In this document: positions 35,685 through 44,026 of the stretch, piece after piece
Numbering within the stretch: the first letter of the stretch is position 1
Layout: every line of letters begins with the position of its first letter
DNA from: Glycomyces sp. NRRL B-16210
GTDB lineage: Bacteria > Actinomycetota > Actinomycetes > Mycobacteriales > Micromonosporaceae
Assembly: GCF_000719515.1 (NCBI RefSeq)
Contig: NZ_JOGR01000010.1
Span: 186,001 to 250,000 of the forward strand
DNA length: 64,000 nt
Reading direction: 5' to 3'
Notes under the pieces: model-generated
Told to the model about the DNA's origin: nothing
The model's input: the letters and a program-made list of their open reading frames with translations, nothing else
Databases searched by the model: none
Made by a program: the position numbers and the translations under genes

Positions 35685-37334
35685 GTGTCAGAAAGATGGC
35701 TCTGTCGCACTTTCGGTGGTCACGAAGGGTGATTGAGTCTGAGCAGGATTCGGTGGCGGAGGAGCTCGAAGCCGGCCCGTCCGTACATCTGGCGCATGAG
35801 CTGCTTGGTCCTTGTGTTGACGCCCTCGGTGCGGCCGTTGTGGAACGGGAGGGTGAGGGCGGCGGCAACGGCAGCCCGGTCCTGGTCGAGGCCGCGGGTG
35901 AAGGAATGCAGGTGCGGCAGGTCCTCGGCCCGGACGGCGTCGATCCACGCTTCGAGCCGGTCAGCGTTGCCGGCTGCGGGACGAAGGAGCGTCGCGAAGT
36001 TCCGGGTGTGCCCGGTCAGGGCCTTCATCTCGGGGCAGCGGCCGGTGATCTCGTCGAGCAGTCCGCGCTGCTTGTCGCTGAGGTGGGCGGGGTCGGTGAG
36101 GATCAGGCCGGTGAGGCTGCGCGGGGAGATCGGGCGGCGGTCGGCTTCGACCCGGTCCTGGTTGATGTAGCGGTGCAGCAGGTTCGAGGTCCCGGTGTAG
36201 CCGAGTACCTTGATATCCCGCAGCAGCTGCGCCACGGCCACGGCGCGCTCGGCCCTGCGGCGTTCGCGTAGGTAGTCGCGGTAGGGGTCGACCAGGGTGG
36301 TCCGGTATTACGGGGCCGAGCGGAGCCGTTCGGGCTCGGCGGCCCGGGCGTAGCGCTTGACGGTGTTAAGCGAGAGCTGCAGGCGGCGGGCGCATTCGAG
36401 GAGTCCGGCGCCCTTGTCAACGAGGTCGTGGACGGCATGCCATCGTTCGAGCGTGTTCCAGGCCTGCTTCGTCGCGGTCGATGCGGGGCCGCCCTTGGCC
36501 CAGCAGGCGGCATGTGCGCGGACTTCTTTGAGTGCGGCTTCGGCGTAGTTCTTCCACACGTGCCACCGGTCGGCGACCTGGACCGCGTCGGGGAGGGCAT
36601 TCGTGACGGCCTGGGCGTAGGCGGCCGAACCGTCGCGGCACACGACTTCGACGCCCGGATGCGCCTTCAGCCAAGTCTGGACGGTGTCGGCTTTCCGGTC
36701 GGGTAGGACGTCGACGCGGGCGCCGGTGGCGGCGTCGATCAGGACGGTCGCGTAGCGCAGGCGTCGTTTGAGAGCGAAGTCGTCCACGCCGAGCACGACC
36801 GGGACCGGACGCGTCGGCAGCGGGAGGCGCATGAGGATCCGGATCGCGGTGTGACGCGAGATCTCCATGGCGAGGGCAGACAGGGTCCGCTGGCTCGCGC
36901 GTCCGGCCAGCTCACGAACCACCGCACCCAGTTGGGTTGCGAGCCGGACCGTCCGGCGCTGATAGCGTTCGAGCGCCCCGGGGACCTGTTCGCGGAACGT
37001 CCGGCGCCCGCAGCCGGAGTTCTGGCAGCGCAACCGCCTCACGTGCACCGCCACAGTCACCGGGCGTCCGTCGACCGGCAGATCCGCCACCGTTCGCTCC
37101 TCGAACGCATGCACGCGCGCCGAGGGGGAACCGCAATCGAGGCACGCCGCCGGGCCTTCTCCGGTTCTCGCCTGGATCAAGATGCGATCACCCAGGTCAG
37201 TGGACCTCTGAAAATCCAATCTCGATAGTCCTGAGAAGACTATTCCTGTGATCTCGTTGCTGCTACACCAGATCGATCATCCCCGATCACTCTTCGTGAC
37301 CACCAAAAGTGCGACAGAGCCAACTTCCTGACAC
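35685..37334 (-). mobile_element. ISL3-family insertion sequence, about 1.65 kb
   Basis: The terminal inverted repeats begin GTGTCAG and include GGCTCTGTCGCACTTT followed by GGTGGTCACGAAG, at 35685 onward and inverted up to 37334, with only a few mismatches. Between them is a single transposase gene on the minus strand, interrupted by one stop codon. I see no exact 8-base target duplication at the borders. The element lies 60 bases beyond the end of the STAND-TPR gene without cutting it. Confidence 0.85.
35720..37219 (-). pseudogene. ISL3-family transposase interrupted by a stop codon
   Basis: The first part (37219 to 36308) has the N-terminal zinc-finger pattern CLDCGS...CQNSGCGRRTF, an HTH and the DDE region starting VLGVDDFALKR. 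It ends at a TAA at 36310-36308. The second part, from 36307 to 35720, continues in the same frame (YRTTLVDPYRDYLRERR, then EITGRCPEMKALTGHTRNF and HNGRTEGVNTRTKQLMRQMYGRAGFELLRHRI), which is the family's conserved C-terminus with the final catalytic Glu. One base change to a stop codon therefore explains the break. Full length would be 499 residues. The element is probably immobile on its own. Confidence 0.85.
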
Positions 37335-37394
37335 TCCCCGACGGAGCCCTGGTGTCGCAGGCTATCTGGAACGCACTGTGCGGCGACTTGGCTA

Positions 37395-40300
37395 CTATGG
37401 GTTGGAACGACTTTGCTTTCGCCTGGCAGTCTCAACGAAACCAAGGACGGCCTGCTCCATGCTGTGGTTGCCAATCGCCTGGAAGAAGGCCGCGGACTCC
37501 AGGTTGAAGGCGATGCCCTCCTCGAGGTGATTCGTGTCGACGAGCATGGCACCGAGCATCATTCGCGCGATGCTCTCCTGCTCGTGGTCGCCAGATGCTC
37601 GAGCGAGCTCGAAGTGCCGCCTTGTGATGGGCGTGGCTTCTTCGTAGCGTCCGAGCTTCATGAGGTTCATCCCGAGGCTTCTCAGCGCCGCGGCCTCGTT
37701 GTCGTGGTTGCCCACCTCGCGGTAATCATTCGCCGCCGCCATGAACGCACGGAGGGACGCCTCGACCAGTCCGCCCCTGTGGAGTGCGGCGCCGAGGAGG
37801 TGGTGGCTCATCGCCCGTTCCCCGAGATTTTCGGTCCGACCGTATGTGTCGACCGCTCGTCTGAGGGCGACTATGGACTCCTCGTATCGTTCCAGGCCCA
37901 TGAGGGCGTCGCCGAGCAGTCGCAGGGCCCTCGCCTCGTAGAGTGGGAGACTACCAATCTGCCCGTAGATGCCCGCGGCCCGCTGGGCGGCGGTGACAGT
38001 TTCGGCGAACCTTTGGAGCTCCATCAACGCGGAGCATTCGTTGAGCAACGCCGAGCCTTGGACGTCGGGCATGCCCAGCGGTTCGAAAAGCGCCCCGGCT
38101 TCGCGGTTGGCGGCGACCGACTCCTCGTACCGTCGCTGCTTGTAGCGGGTCTCTCCAAGGCCGTAAAGCGCCAGGGCTAGGTTGTTCAGCGCCAGTTTCT
38201 CGCGTCGGCCGTCGCAGGTCCGCTGGAAAATTGCGGCGGCCCGGCGGCTGACGGCGACGGATTCCTCGTACTGACCGCCTGACCTCAGGAGGTTGGAGAG
38301 CTCTCCTAGCGCCTTGCCTTCTTCGGCGAGAGCCCCCGCGCTCCGGTAGGCGGCGACAGTGCGTCGGCCCGCGAGGATGGCCTCGTCCGTCCGGTTCAAG
38401 CCTTCGAGCGCCTCCCTGACGCGGCTCGAAGCGAAGCCCTCGTTGCGATGGTCGCCCAGGTTCCGGTAGAGGTCGGCTGCCTCGTTCCCGGCTGCAGCGG
38501 CCTCCTCGAAGTGCTCGGCGTACCCGAGCGCGGCCGCGAGACCGACGAGGGCGCCGGCCTGGCCGGAGGGGTCAAGTTCGCCTCGGCCGATTTCGAGTTC
38601 ACGCCGGTAAGCGGCGGCGGCCTCCTCAAAGCGGCCCGCTGAGAAGCTCGCGATGCCTAGGTGGTGCCGCGTCTGCCGCTCCAAGGTGCGGTCGCCGACG
38701 CCCGCGAATAGATCTGCGGAGCGGCCGAAAGCCCCTGCGGCCTCCTCGGACCGTTGCAGCTCGTTGAACGCGTTGCCCAAATTACGCAGCGCCATCGCTT
38801 CTCGGTCGCGGGCACCGATCTCGCGGCAGATGGCGGCCGCCTCCTCGCATACAGTCACGGCATCCTCGGCCCGTCCGACGGAGGCGAGGGCGGCCCCGAG
38901 GTTGGTCAGCACGCTTGGCAGGTTGTCGCGGTCGCCCGTGCTTCGAAGGATCTCCTCGGCGCGCCGCAACGGGACCAGCGCCTCCTGAAACTGTCCGAGG
39001 TTGAGCAGAATGACGCCGAGCCTGGCGCCGAGCCTGCCCTCGCGAGTGCGGTCGTAGGCGGCTTGAAGGGCGGCAGCCCGCTCATACGCGGGCACAGCTT
39101 CGGCCAATCGCCCCATTTTGTACAGTCCGTCGCCGAGGTGCTCCAAGGAGTCCGCCTCTTCCGACTGATGGCCGCTCTCTTTGTAACTCTCGGCGGCCTG
39201 GCGGCTGAATTCGATCGACTCCTCGACCTGACCCACTTCGAACAGCGCGCGGGCCAGGTTGTAGAAGGGCCTCCCGTCGGCGGGCGTGGCCCCTTCCCCT
39301 ATCGCCAGCTTGATGTTGAGAGCACGCTGGCAGGTGGTCACGGCCTCTTCGTACCGCTGGGCTTTGATCAGGGCGGAGCCGTAGTTGGTCAGCGCCACCA
39401 TCTCGAGCTTGCGGTCCCCGATCCGGTGGAGGATGTCGACGGCCTCCTTGCAAGCAGCGACCGCCTCGGCGGCGCGTCCGGACCGCTCCAGGCCGAGGCC
39501 CAGGTTGAGTAGCGCCGCGGCCTTGCTATTGAGATCGTCTGCGCGCTCGTCGAGGTCGGCTGCCCACTGCGAAAGGACGGCGGTGTCCGCATATCGCTGC
39601 TGGTCGGTCAGCTGGGCGCCGAAGTTCAGGAGCATTTGTGAGACTGCTTCGGGTGCATCGGGCTGATACAGGGGCGTGGCCTCACGGAACACGGCTAGTG
39701 CCTCGTCCCGGCGGCTGAGCTCGGTCAGGCGGATGCCGCGCTCGATGAGAGCCACGGCGAGGTCGGTGCGGTAGTTGGATGGATGCGCCTCGAACTGACT
39801 GCGGCTCAGAGCGACCGCCTGCTCGGCCGCGTCGAGGGCCTCGCCCCTGCGGCCGAGGCCGGACAGCTGGATCGATTGGTTGAGAAGGCACTTCGCCAGG
39901 AAGTGGCTTCGCTTGCCGGGATCCTCCTCGTTCGACCACAGGTCGATGGCCTCCATGCCGACAGCCAGCGCCTCCTCGAAGCGCCGCATGCCGGCGAGCA
40001 CGAGGCCGAGGTTGTTCAGGCTGACCGCGAGCCCGCCCCGATCGGCGGCGGGGCCGGCAGTGAGCTGCTCGCGGAACAGGGCCACGCCTTCCTTGACGGC
40101 GGTGAGGGCTCTTTCCTTGCGGCCAAGGAAGAACAGTTCGATACCTAGGTTGTTCAGCGCGCCGGCGAGCTTGGTCTGCTCCACAGCGATGTCGGTCGCC
40201 GCCAGCTTCCGGTAGATGGCCACGACCTCCTCGTATGCTTCCACGGCCGCCACCCGATGGTCGGCGTTGGAGCGATGCAGCCCAAGGTTGTGGAGCATCC

Positions 40301-41876
40301 GGGAGCGCTCGGCGAGGTCGGTGACCTTCGTGAGCCGGTACGCGGTCAGGCGTTCGACTATCGCCAGGATGCCGGAGTTGAGACCGGACCGGCTGCCGCT
40401 GGGGAGTAGCGGTTCGATCGCCTCCAGCACGGCCAAGAGGTCGGGGTCGACGTTCTCGTCCGTGGGGTGAGTCGAACCGAAACCGATTGCGATCAAGGCG
40501 GCATTGCCAGCGGCGACGGCGAGTCCAGGCGCCGAGCGCAACAGGGGGTACATGACCTTCCTGGCCAAGTGCGGCCACCGGGCTGCGGTGGTAACGAGCA
40601 CTGTCACCGCTCGCGGGGTCCAGGGCCGGGTCGGGTCGGCCAGGAGCGCGGCCGGCGCCGAGGTCGTCCAAGGGTCGGGGAAATGGTCAGCGCTGCCGTG
40701 GCCGGGGGTGAGGAGAGCGACGAAGTCCTCAGCGAGCCGGTCGGGGTAGAGCGGTTCGAGCACCAGCGTCGGATCCTTGGACGGGTAGCAGAACCCGTGG
40801 TCGTCGAGAAGGCGCCTCGGACCCCCCGGGATCGACAGCGGCGCGACGGCCGCGACGCCGACAGCGTGCTCGACAGCTCCGGTGAGGGCGGCGGTGTACA
40901 CGACCTTCGCCATTGCCATCGGGCTGGTCACGAACTCCAGTCCGTCGCGGACGTTCTCGTGGAGCCGCGTCCAGAATTCGCGTTCGCGGTCGAGCAGGTA
41001 AGCCGAGAGGCCCGCGCTGTCGACCGGCACGCTGCGGCCGCTGATGTGCGCGTCGGCGCCGACCAGGGCGCTGATGTGCAGGGTCAGGGTGAGCCCGAAG
41101 TCGTAGTGGCCTAGTGCCCTCGGCTCGCGGATTACGCTCGGGTCGTCGATCCCATAGAGCTGTGCGAAACGCGATCGGGCGGCGTCGAACACGCGCTCGC
41201 GGTCGCCAGCCCGATGAGGCAGCTCATCCAGCGCTTGTGCGGAGGTGTCGCCGCGGCGGGCGAGTTGGCTCCGCACCGCGGGCCACGAGTGAGCTGATCG
41301 CGCGATCAGCAGGACGCGTACCGGGACCGGGGTCTGACGGGAGAACAGCCGGTTGGCGAAGAGCCAGTCCAAGTGCTGCATCGACCAACGGTCGGCGTAG
41401 TCGACGAGCACCAGCAGGCCTTTCCGGTCACCAGTGCGTATGTCTTGACTGCCTTGGGATTCGGGGGTGATCTGCCCGCCATGGTGGACTTCGATCAACT
41501 TCCATCCGGCCGCGGCCGACAGCTCCGCGAACCGACCGGCAAGGCGGGTCTTGCCGCGCCCGCCGGGGCCGTGGAGCCAGCGCACCGCCAGGTCGTCTTC
41601 CTGGTCCCGCCAGGCCGCGAGGTCGGCGAGTTCGCTCTCTCGGCCAGTGAAGGGGACGACGCCGAACTGCGCGTCGAGAAGTCGGCTGGGCTGCTGTCTC
41701 CATCGCGGGTTCGGCTCGCCGGTTGGAGGTCGGTGTTCGGCCAGGGTGTAGACGGGGCGGCCGTCGCCGTGGACGTGCACGTCGGCGTTGATCGCGCCGT
41801 AGGCGAAGCCGCCGAAGGCGTAAACGTTCTGGATGATACGCGGTGTTTCGCCGCCAGGTTGCCGCTCGAGGTTCAC
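37395..41876 (-). CDS. STAND NTPase with long TPR array, 1493 aa
   Basis: A very large signal-transduction NTPase. Residues 13-46 hold a Gly/aromatic segment (NVYAFGGFAYGAINADVHVHGDG). The NTPase has Walker A GPGGRGKT at 103-110 and Walker B LLVLVDYAD with Asp159. From about residue 510 to the end run some twenty-plus tetratricopeptide repeats of about 40 residues (recurring LxxLGxAL...RYEEAV and A-x-x-YRxxGD). STAND proteins stay inactive until the repeat array senses a trigger, then oligomerise and switch on an effector. Here no effector domain is fused; it is likely the protein of the preceding gene, whose stop overlaps this GTG start (GTGA). An anti-phage role is inferred from architecture and surroundings. 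Confidence 0.85.
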   Translation of the reverse strand: MNLERQPGGETPRIIQNVYAFGGFAYGAINADVHVHGDGRPVYTLAEHRPPTGEPNPRWRQQPSRLLDAQFGVVPFTGRESELADLAAWRDQEDDLAVRWLHGPGGRGKTRLAGRFAELSAAAGWKLIEVHHGGQITPESQGSQDIRTGDRKGLLVLVDYADRWSMQHLDWLFANRLFSRQTPVPVRVLLIARSAHSWPAVRSQLARRGDTSAQALDELPHRAGDRERVFDAARSRFAQLYGIDDPSVIREPRALGHYDFGLTLTLHISALVGADAHISGRSVPVDSAGLSAYLLDREREFWTRLHENVRDGLEFVTSPMAMAKVVYTAALTGAVEHAVGVAAVAPLSIPGGPRRLLDDHGFCYPSKDPTLVLEPLYPDRLAEDFVALLTPGHGSADHFPDPWTTSAPAALLADPTRPWTPRAVTVLVTTAARWPHLARKVMYPLLRSAPGLAVAAGNAALIAIGFGSTHPTDENVDPDLLAVLEAIEPLLPSGSRSGLNSGILAIVERLTAYRLTKVTDLAERSRMLHNLGLHRSNADHRVAAVEAYEEVVAIYRKLAATDIAVEQTKLAGALNNLGIELFFLGRKERALTAVKEGVALFREQLTAGPAADRGGLAVSLNNLGLVLAGMRRFEEALAVGMEAIDLWSNEEDPGKRSHFLAKCLLNQSIQLSGLGRRGEALDAAEQAVALSRSQFEAHPSNYRTDLAVALIERGIRLTELSRRDEALAVFREATPLYQPDAPEAVSQMLLNFGAQLTDQQRYADTAVLSQWAADLDERADDLNSKAAALLNLGLGLERSGRAAEAVAACKEAVDILHRIGDRKLEMVALTNYGSALIKAQRYEEAVTTCQRALNIKLAIGEGATPADGRPFYNLARALFEVGQVEESIEFSRQAAESYKESGHQSEEADSLEHLGDGLYKMGRLAEAVPAYERAAALQAAYDRTREGRLGARLGVILLNLGQFQEALVPLRRAEEILRSTGDRDNLPSVLTNLGAALASVGRAEDAVTVCEEAAAICREIGARDREAMALRNLGNAFNELQRSEEAAGAFGRSADLFAGVGDRTLERQTRHHLGIASFSAGRFEEAAAAYRRELEIGRGELDPSGQAGALVGLAAALGYAEHFEEAAAAGNEAADLYRNLGDHRNEGFASSRVREALEGLNRTDEAILAGRRTVAAYRSAGALAEEGKALGELSNLLRSGGQYEESVAVSRRAAAIFQRTCDGRREKLALNNLALALYGLGETRYKQRRYEESVAANREAGALFEPLGMPDVQGSALLNECSALMELQRFAETVTAAQRAAGIYGQIGSLPLYEARALRLLGDALMGLERYEESIVALRRAVDTYGRTENLGERAMSHHLLGAALHRGGLVEASLRAFMAAANDYREVGNHDNEAAALRSLGMNLMKLGRYEEATPITRRHFELARASGDHEQESIARMMLGAMLVDTNHLEEGIAFNLESAAFFQAIGNHSMEQAVLGFVETARRKQSRSNP

Positions 41877-43099
41877 GATCGCCTCCCGCCATCAGCGGTG
41901 TCCTGGCTGGGCAGGCCGTAGTTGTAGATGCTGCCTCCGATGACGCCCTGGGTGATGGTTCCCTGGCCGTTGGCGATGTTGTGCTGCTGGATCGGCGGTT
42001 GCGACGGGGTCAGTTGCTGGAGCGCGATGAGGACCTTGCGCAGCTCGTGCTGCGCCTCGGGGTGCTCTTCGAGGAGATGGCGCAACTCGGTGCGCCAGTC
42101 CTCGGTGACGCGATCGCGGGTGGCTTCGTCGCCTGCGGCGAGTTCGGCGGCGGAGTGGTGCAGTTTCTCGCTGATCCGCGCCTCATCGCCTTTTCCCGAA
42201 CGGCGCCATAGCTTCGGGATCTTCTTCAGCGATGCGAGGAGTCCGGCGGCAAGGGCTTTGACCAGTTCATTGCCGCCCTCTACAGCGAGAGCCTCGATCG
42301 GGTTCACGGGGTGCTCCTCGGCTTGGTCGGTTGATGGTGCTGCGAGTGCGGTGTCGCTGATCAGTGCTGCCGCGAGTTCGACGGCGAACGCGGCGGCGTT
42401 GGCGGCGGCGCGTGGCTGCCAGTTGGCGTCGTTGGCTGAGGTCTTGCCGCCATCCGCGCGGTCGCTGATGCCCCGGATGATCGCGGCGGGGGCGCCGTTG
42501 AGGTGGCTGGCTTGCGCGACTCCGGCGGCCTCCATTTCGATGGCGGCCGCGTCGTTGTAATGGTCGCGGATCCAGAGGGCTTCGTTCGAGATCCGTGAAT
42601 TCTGGACGATCTCGCCGGCGGCAATCGGCCGGAAATGGACCTTCGGTGGGCTGGTTTCAGGGGGTAGGCGGTGCCTCCAAGTATCGGAGCGGTCGACCTC
42701 TTGGGCGAGCTGCAGAAGTTGGTGTGCTGTCTCCCAGGTCCGGGGCCGTGCTCTGAGGCCGTCATCCTCGCTGGTGCCACCGTGGTAGGCGTACACATGC
42801 GAGGCCACTACTACATCCCCGAGCTCTACAGCGTTTCCAAGTCCTCCTGCTACTCCGACGAACAGTACGGCGACAGGGGAGAATTCCTGGATCGCCCGCT
42901 CGGCGACAACTGCAGCTGGAGCATTGCCGACCCCAGTGAGGCAGAGGGCGATCCGGCATATGGAATCGTCGACGCTTCCCGCCTCGAAGAGCGTTCCGGC
43001 TTTGTGGCGGTGCCGCTCGATGCTGCGGAGGTGTTGTCGAACTTCCATGTATTCAGTGTTCAACGCCGTCAATATAACGACGGTGCGTTTGTCGCTCAT
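41873..43099 (-). CDS. MTA/SAH-nucleosidase-like effector with helical tail, 408 aa
   Basis: Residues 1-235 are a purine-nucleoside phosphorylase/MTAN domain: VVILTALNTEYMEVRQHL, VLFVGVAGGLGNAVELGDVVVAS, AIEMEAAGVAQ and RGISD carry the ribose and base sites. A helical, charged segment (about 250-365) and a C-terminal Gly-rich motif (about 370-397, QHNIANGQGTITQGVIGG and SIYNYG) follow. Housekeeping MTAN is about 230 residues without such a tail. PNP-type domains are known effectors in NTP-dependent conflict systems, cleaving nucleotides. The ATG overlaps the NUDIX gene stop (ATGA), and its own stop overlaps the STAND start. Its role as effector is inferred. Confidence 0.82.
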   Translation of the reverse strand: MSDKRTVVILTALNTEYMEVRQHLRSIERHRHKAGTLFEAGSVDDSICRIALCLTGVGNAPAAVVAERAIQEFSPVAVLFVGVAGGLGNAVELGDVVVASHVYAYHGGTSEDDGLRARPRTWETAHQLLQLAQEVDRSDTWRHRLPPETSPPKVHFRPIAAGEIVQNSRISNEALWIRDHYNDAAAIEMEAAGVAQASHLNGAPAAIIRGISDRADGGKTSANDANWQPRAAANAAAFAVELAAALISDTALAAPSTDQAEEHPVNPIEALAVEGGNELVKALAAGLLASLKKIPKLWRRSGKGDEARISEKLHHSAAELAAGDEATRDRVTEDWRTELRHLLEEHPEAQHELRKVLIALQQLTPSQPPIQQHNIANGQGTITQGVIGGSIYNYGLPSQDTADGGRRS

Positions 43100-43836
43100 T
43101 GGTGTTCCTCGGCTCTGGGGGTTCGGTCGGGGCGTGTCAATGGGGGGTGCAGTGCGGTGGCAGAGCCGGCGCGGAACAGTCGCGCCGGACGCCCTTTGGC
43201 TTCGCGCCGTTCGGTTCCGGTTGACTCGATGAAGCCTTCGACACGCTGGACCTTGCGGTAGAAATTCCGCAGGTCGAGATCGGCACCCCAAACGGCTTCG
43301 TATACGCGCTGGAGATCCGCGATCGTGAATCTCTTGCCGCAGAATGCCGTAGCGAGCGGTGTGTGTTCCAGTTTGGCGCGGGCCCGCTCGACGGCGTCTT
43401 CAACGATCGCCAAGTGGTCGAAGGCCAGCTTCACATGGCCTGAAAGGACGTCGTCGACCGCAGTCCATGCCGCCGCGGAGGCATCGGTCCCCGCGACAGG
43501 CTCGGGTAGGCCGGGGGCGATGGCCAGGTATGCCACGGACAGCACCCGCCCGCGCGGATCACGGTCAGGTGCGCCGTAGGCGCCGACCTGCTCGATGTGC
43601 AACGCGGAGCCGTCGAGTCCGGCCTCTTCGTGCAGCTCGCGAAGGGCGGCGTCATAAATGTCCTCGCCTGCGCTGCTGAGGAACCCACCGGGGAGCGCCT
43701 GGCCGCCCTTGAACGGCTCGATCCCGCGCTCAACCAGCAGCACGTCGAACCGGGACTCGCGCAAGGTCAGGATCACCAGGTCGACCGCAATGGGGATCGC
43801 CGGCGGCACCCACGATTCTGTTGCATCCTGCTGCAC
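43096..43836 (-). CDS. NUDIX-HTH transcription regulator (NrtR-like), 246 aa
   Basis: The N-terminal about 150 residues are a NUDIX domain (QALPGGFLSSAGEDIYDAALRELHEEAGL, with one extra residue in the Nudix box). The C-terminal part (RFTIADLQRVYEAVWGADLDLRNFYRKVQRVEGFIESTG) is the winged helix seen in NrtR regulators, which bind ADP-ribose through the NUDIX domain and repress NAD-related genes. The GTG start at 43836 has AAGG 6 bases upstream. A perfect palindrome lies 12 bases further up, so it is probably autoregulated. It is the first gene of the operon with the nucleosidase-like and STAND genes, an unusual setting for an NrtR-type protein. Confidence 0.85.
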   Translation of the reverse strand: MQQDATESWVPPAIPIAVDLVILTLRESRFDVLLVERGIEPFKGGQALPGGFLSSAGEDIYDAALRELHEEAGLDGSALHIEQVGAYGAPDRDPRGRVLSVAYLAIAPGLPEPVAGTDASAAAWTAVDDVLSGHVKLAFDHLAIVEDAVERARAKLEHTPLATAFCGKRFTIADLQRVYEAVWGADLDLRNFYRKVQRVEGFIESTGTERREAKGRPARLFRAGSATALHPPLTRPDRTPRAEEHQ

Positions 43837-43848
43837 TGAGACCTTCTG

Positions 43849-43871
43849 ATTACTGTCTAAATGACAGTAAT
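43849..43871. promoter_or_regulatory. NrtR-type operator palindrome
   Basis: ATTACTGTC and GACAGTAAT are exact inverse complements separated by TAAAT. The site lies between the NUDIX regulator start and a divergent short open frame. Its form (AT-rich arms with TGTC/GACA centre) resembles operators of NrtR-type regulators, so it is most likely the binding site of the adjacent protein. Confidence 0.8.
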
Positions 43872-43879
43872 ATTAGAGG

Positions 43880-44026
43880 ATGATGCTTAGCAAGGCAACC
43901 CCTCCAAAGTTCGGTTTCGACGGACGTGTTGGCGTAGCCGCCGACCCCGAGTGGTTGAGTTGGGCATTGGACTCAAATTCGGAAGCAGCGCAGCTATTTT
44001 CGCTGGTCGATGGGTCTAGCACGACA
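43880..44026 (+). pseudogene. Divergent gene cut by the IS701-like element
   Basis: An ATG at 43880 with AGAGG directly before it opens a frame (KFGFDGRVGVAADPEWLSWAL, then EAAQLFSLVDGSSTTAV) that runs into the left end of the IS701-like element after about 46 codons and then ends inside it. The reading frame and ribosome site look real, so this is the 5' end of a gene disrupted by the insertion. The product is not recognised. It shares the NrtR-type operator region and may have belonged to the same system. Confidence 0.5.

Noticed and set aside
35677..37342. Eight-base target duplication of the ISL3 element
   Set aside because: The bases next to the two repeat ends do not match. A shared GACGGAG lies at different distances from the borders and may be chance.
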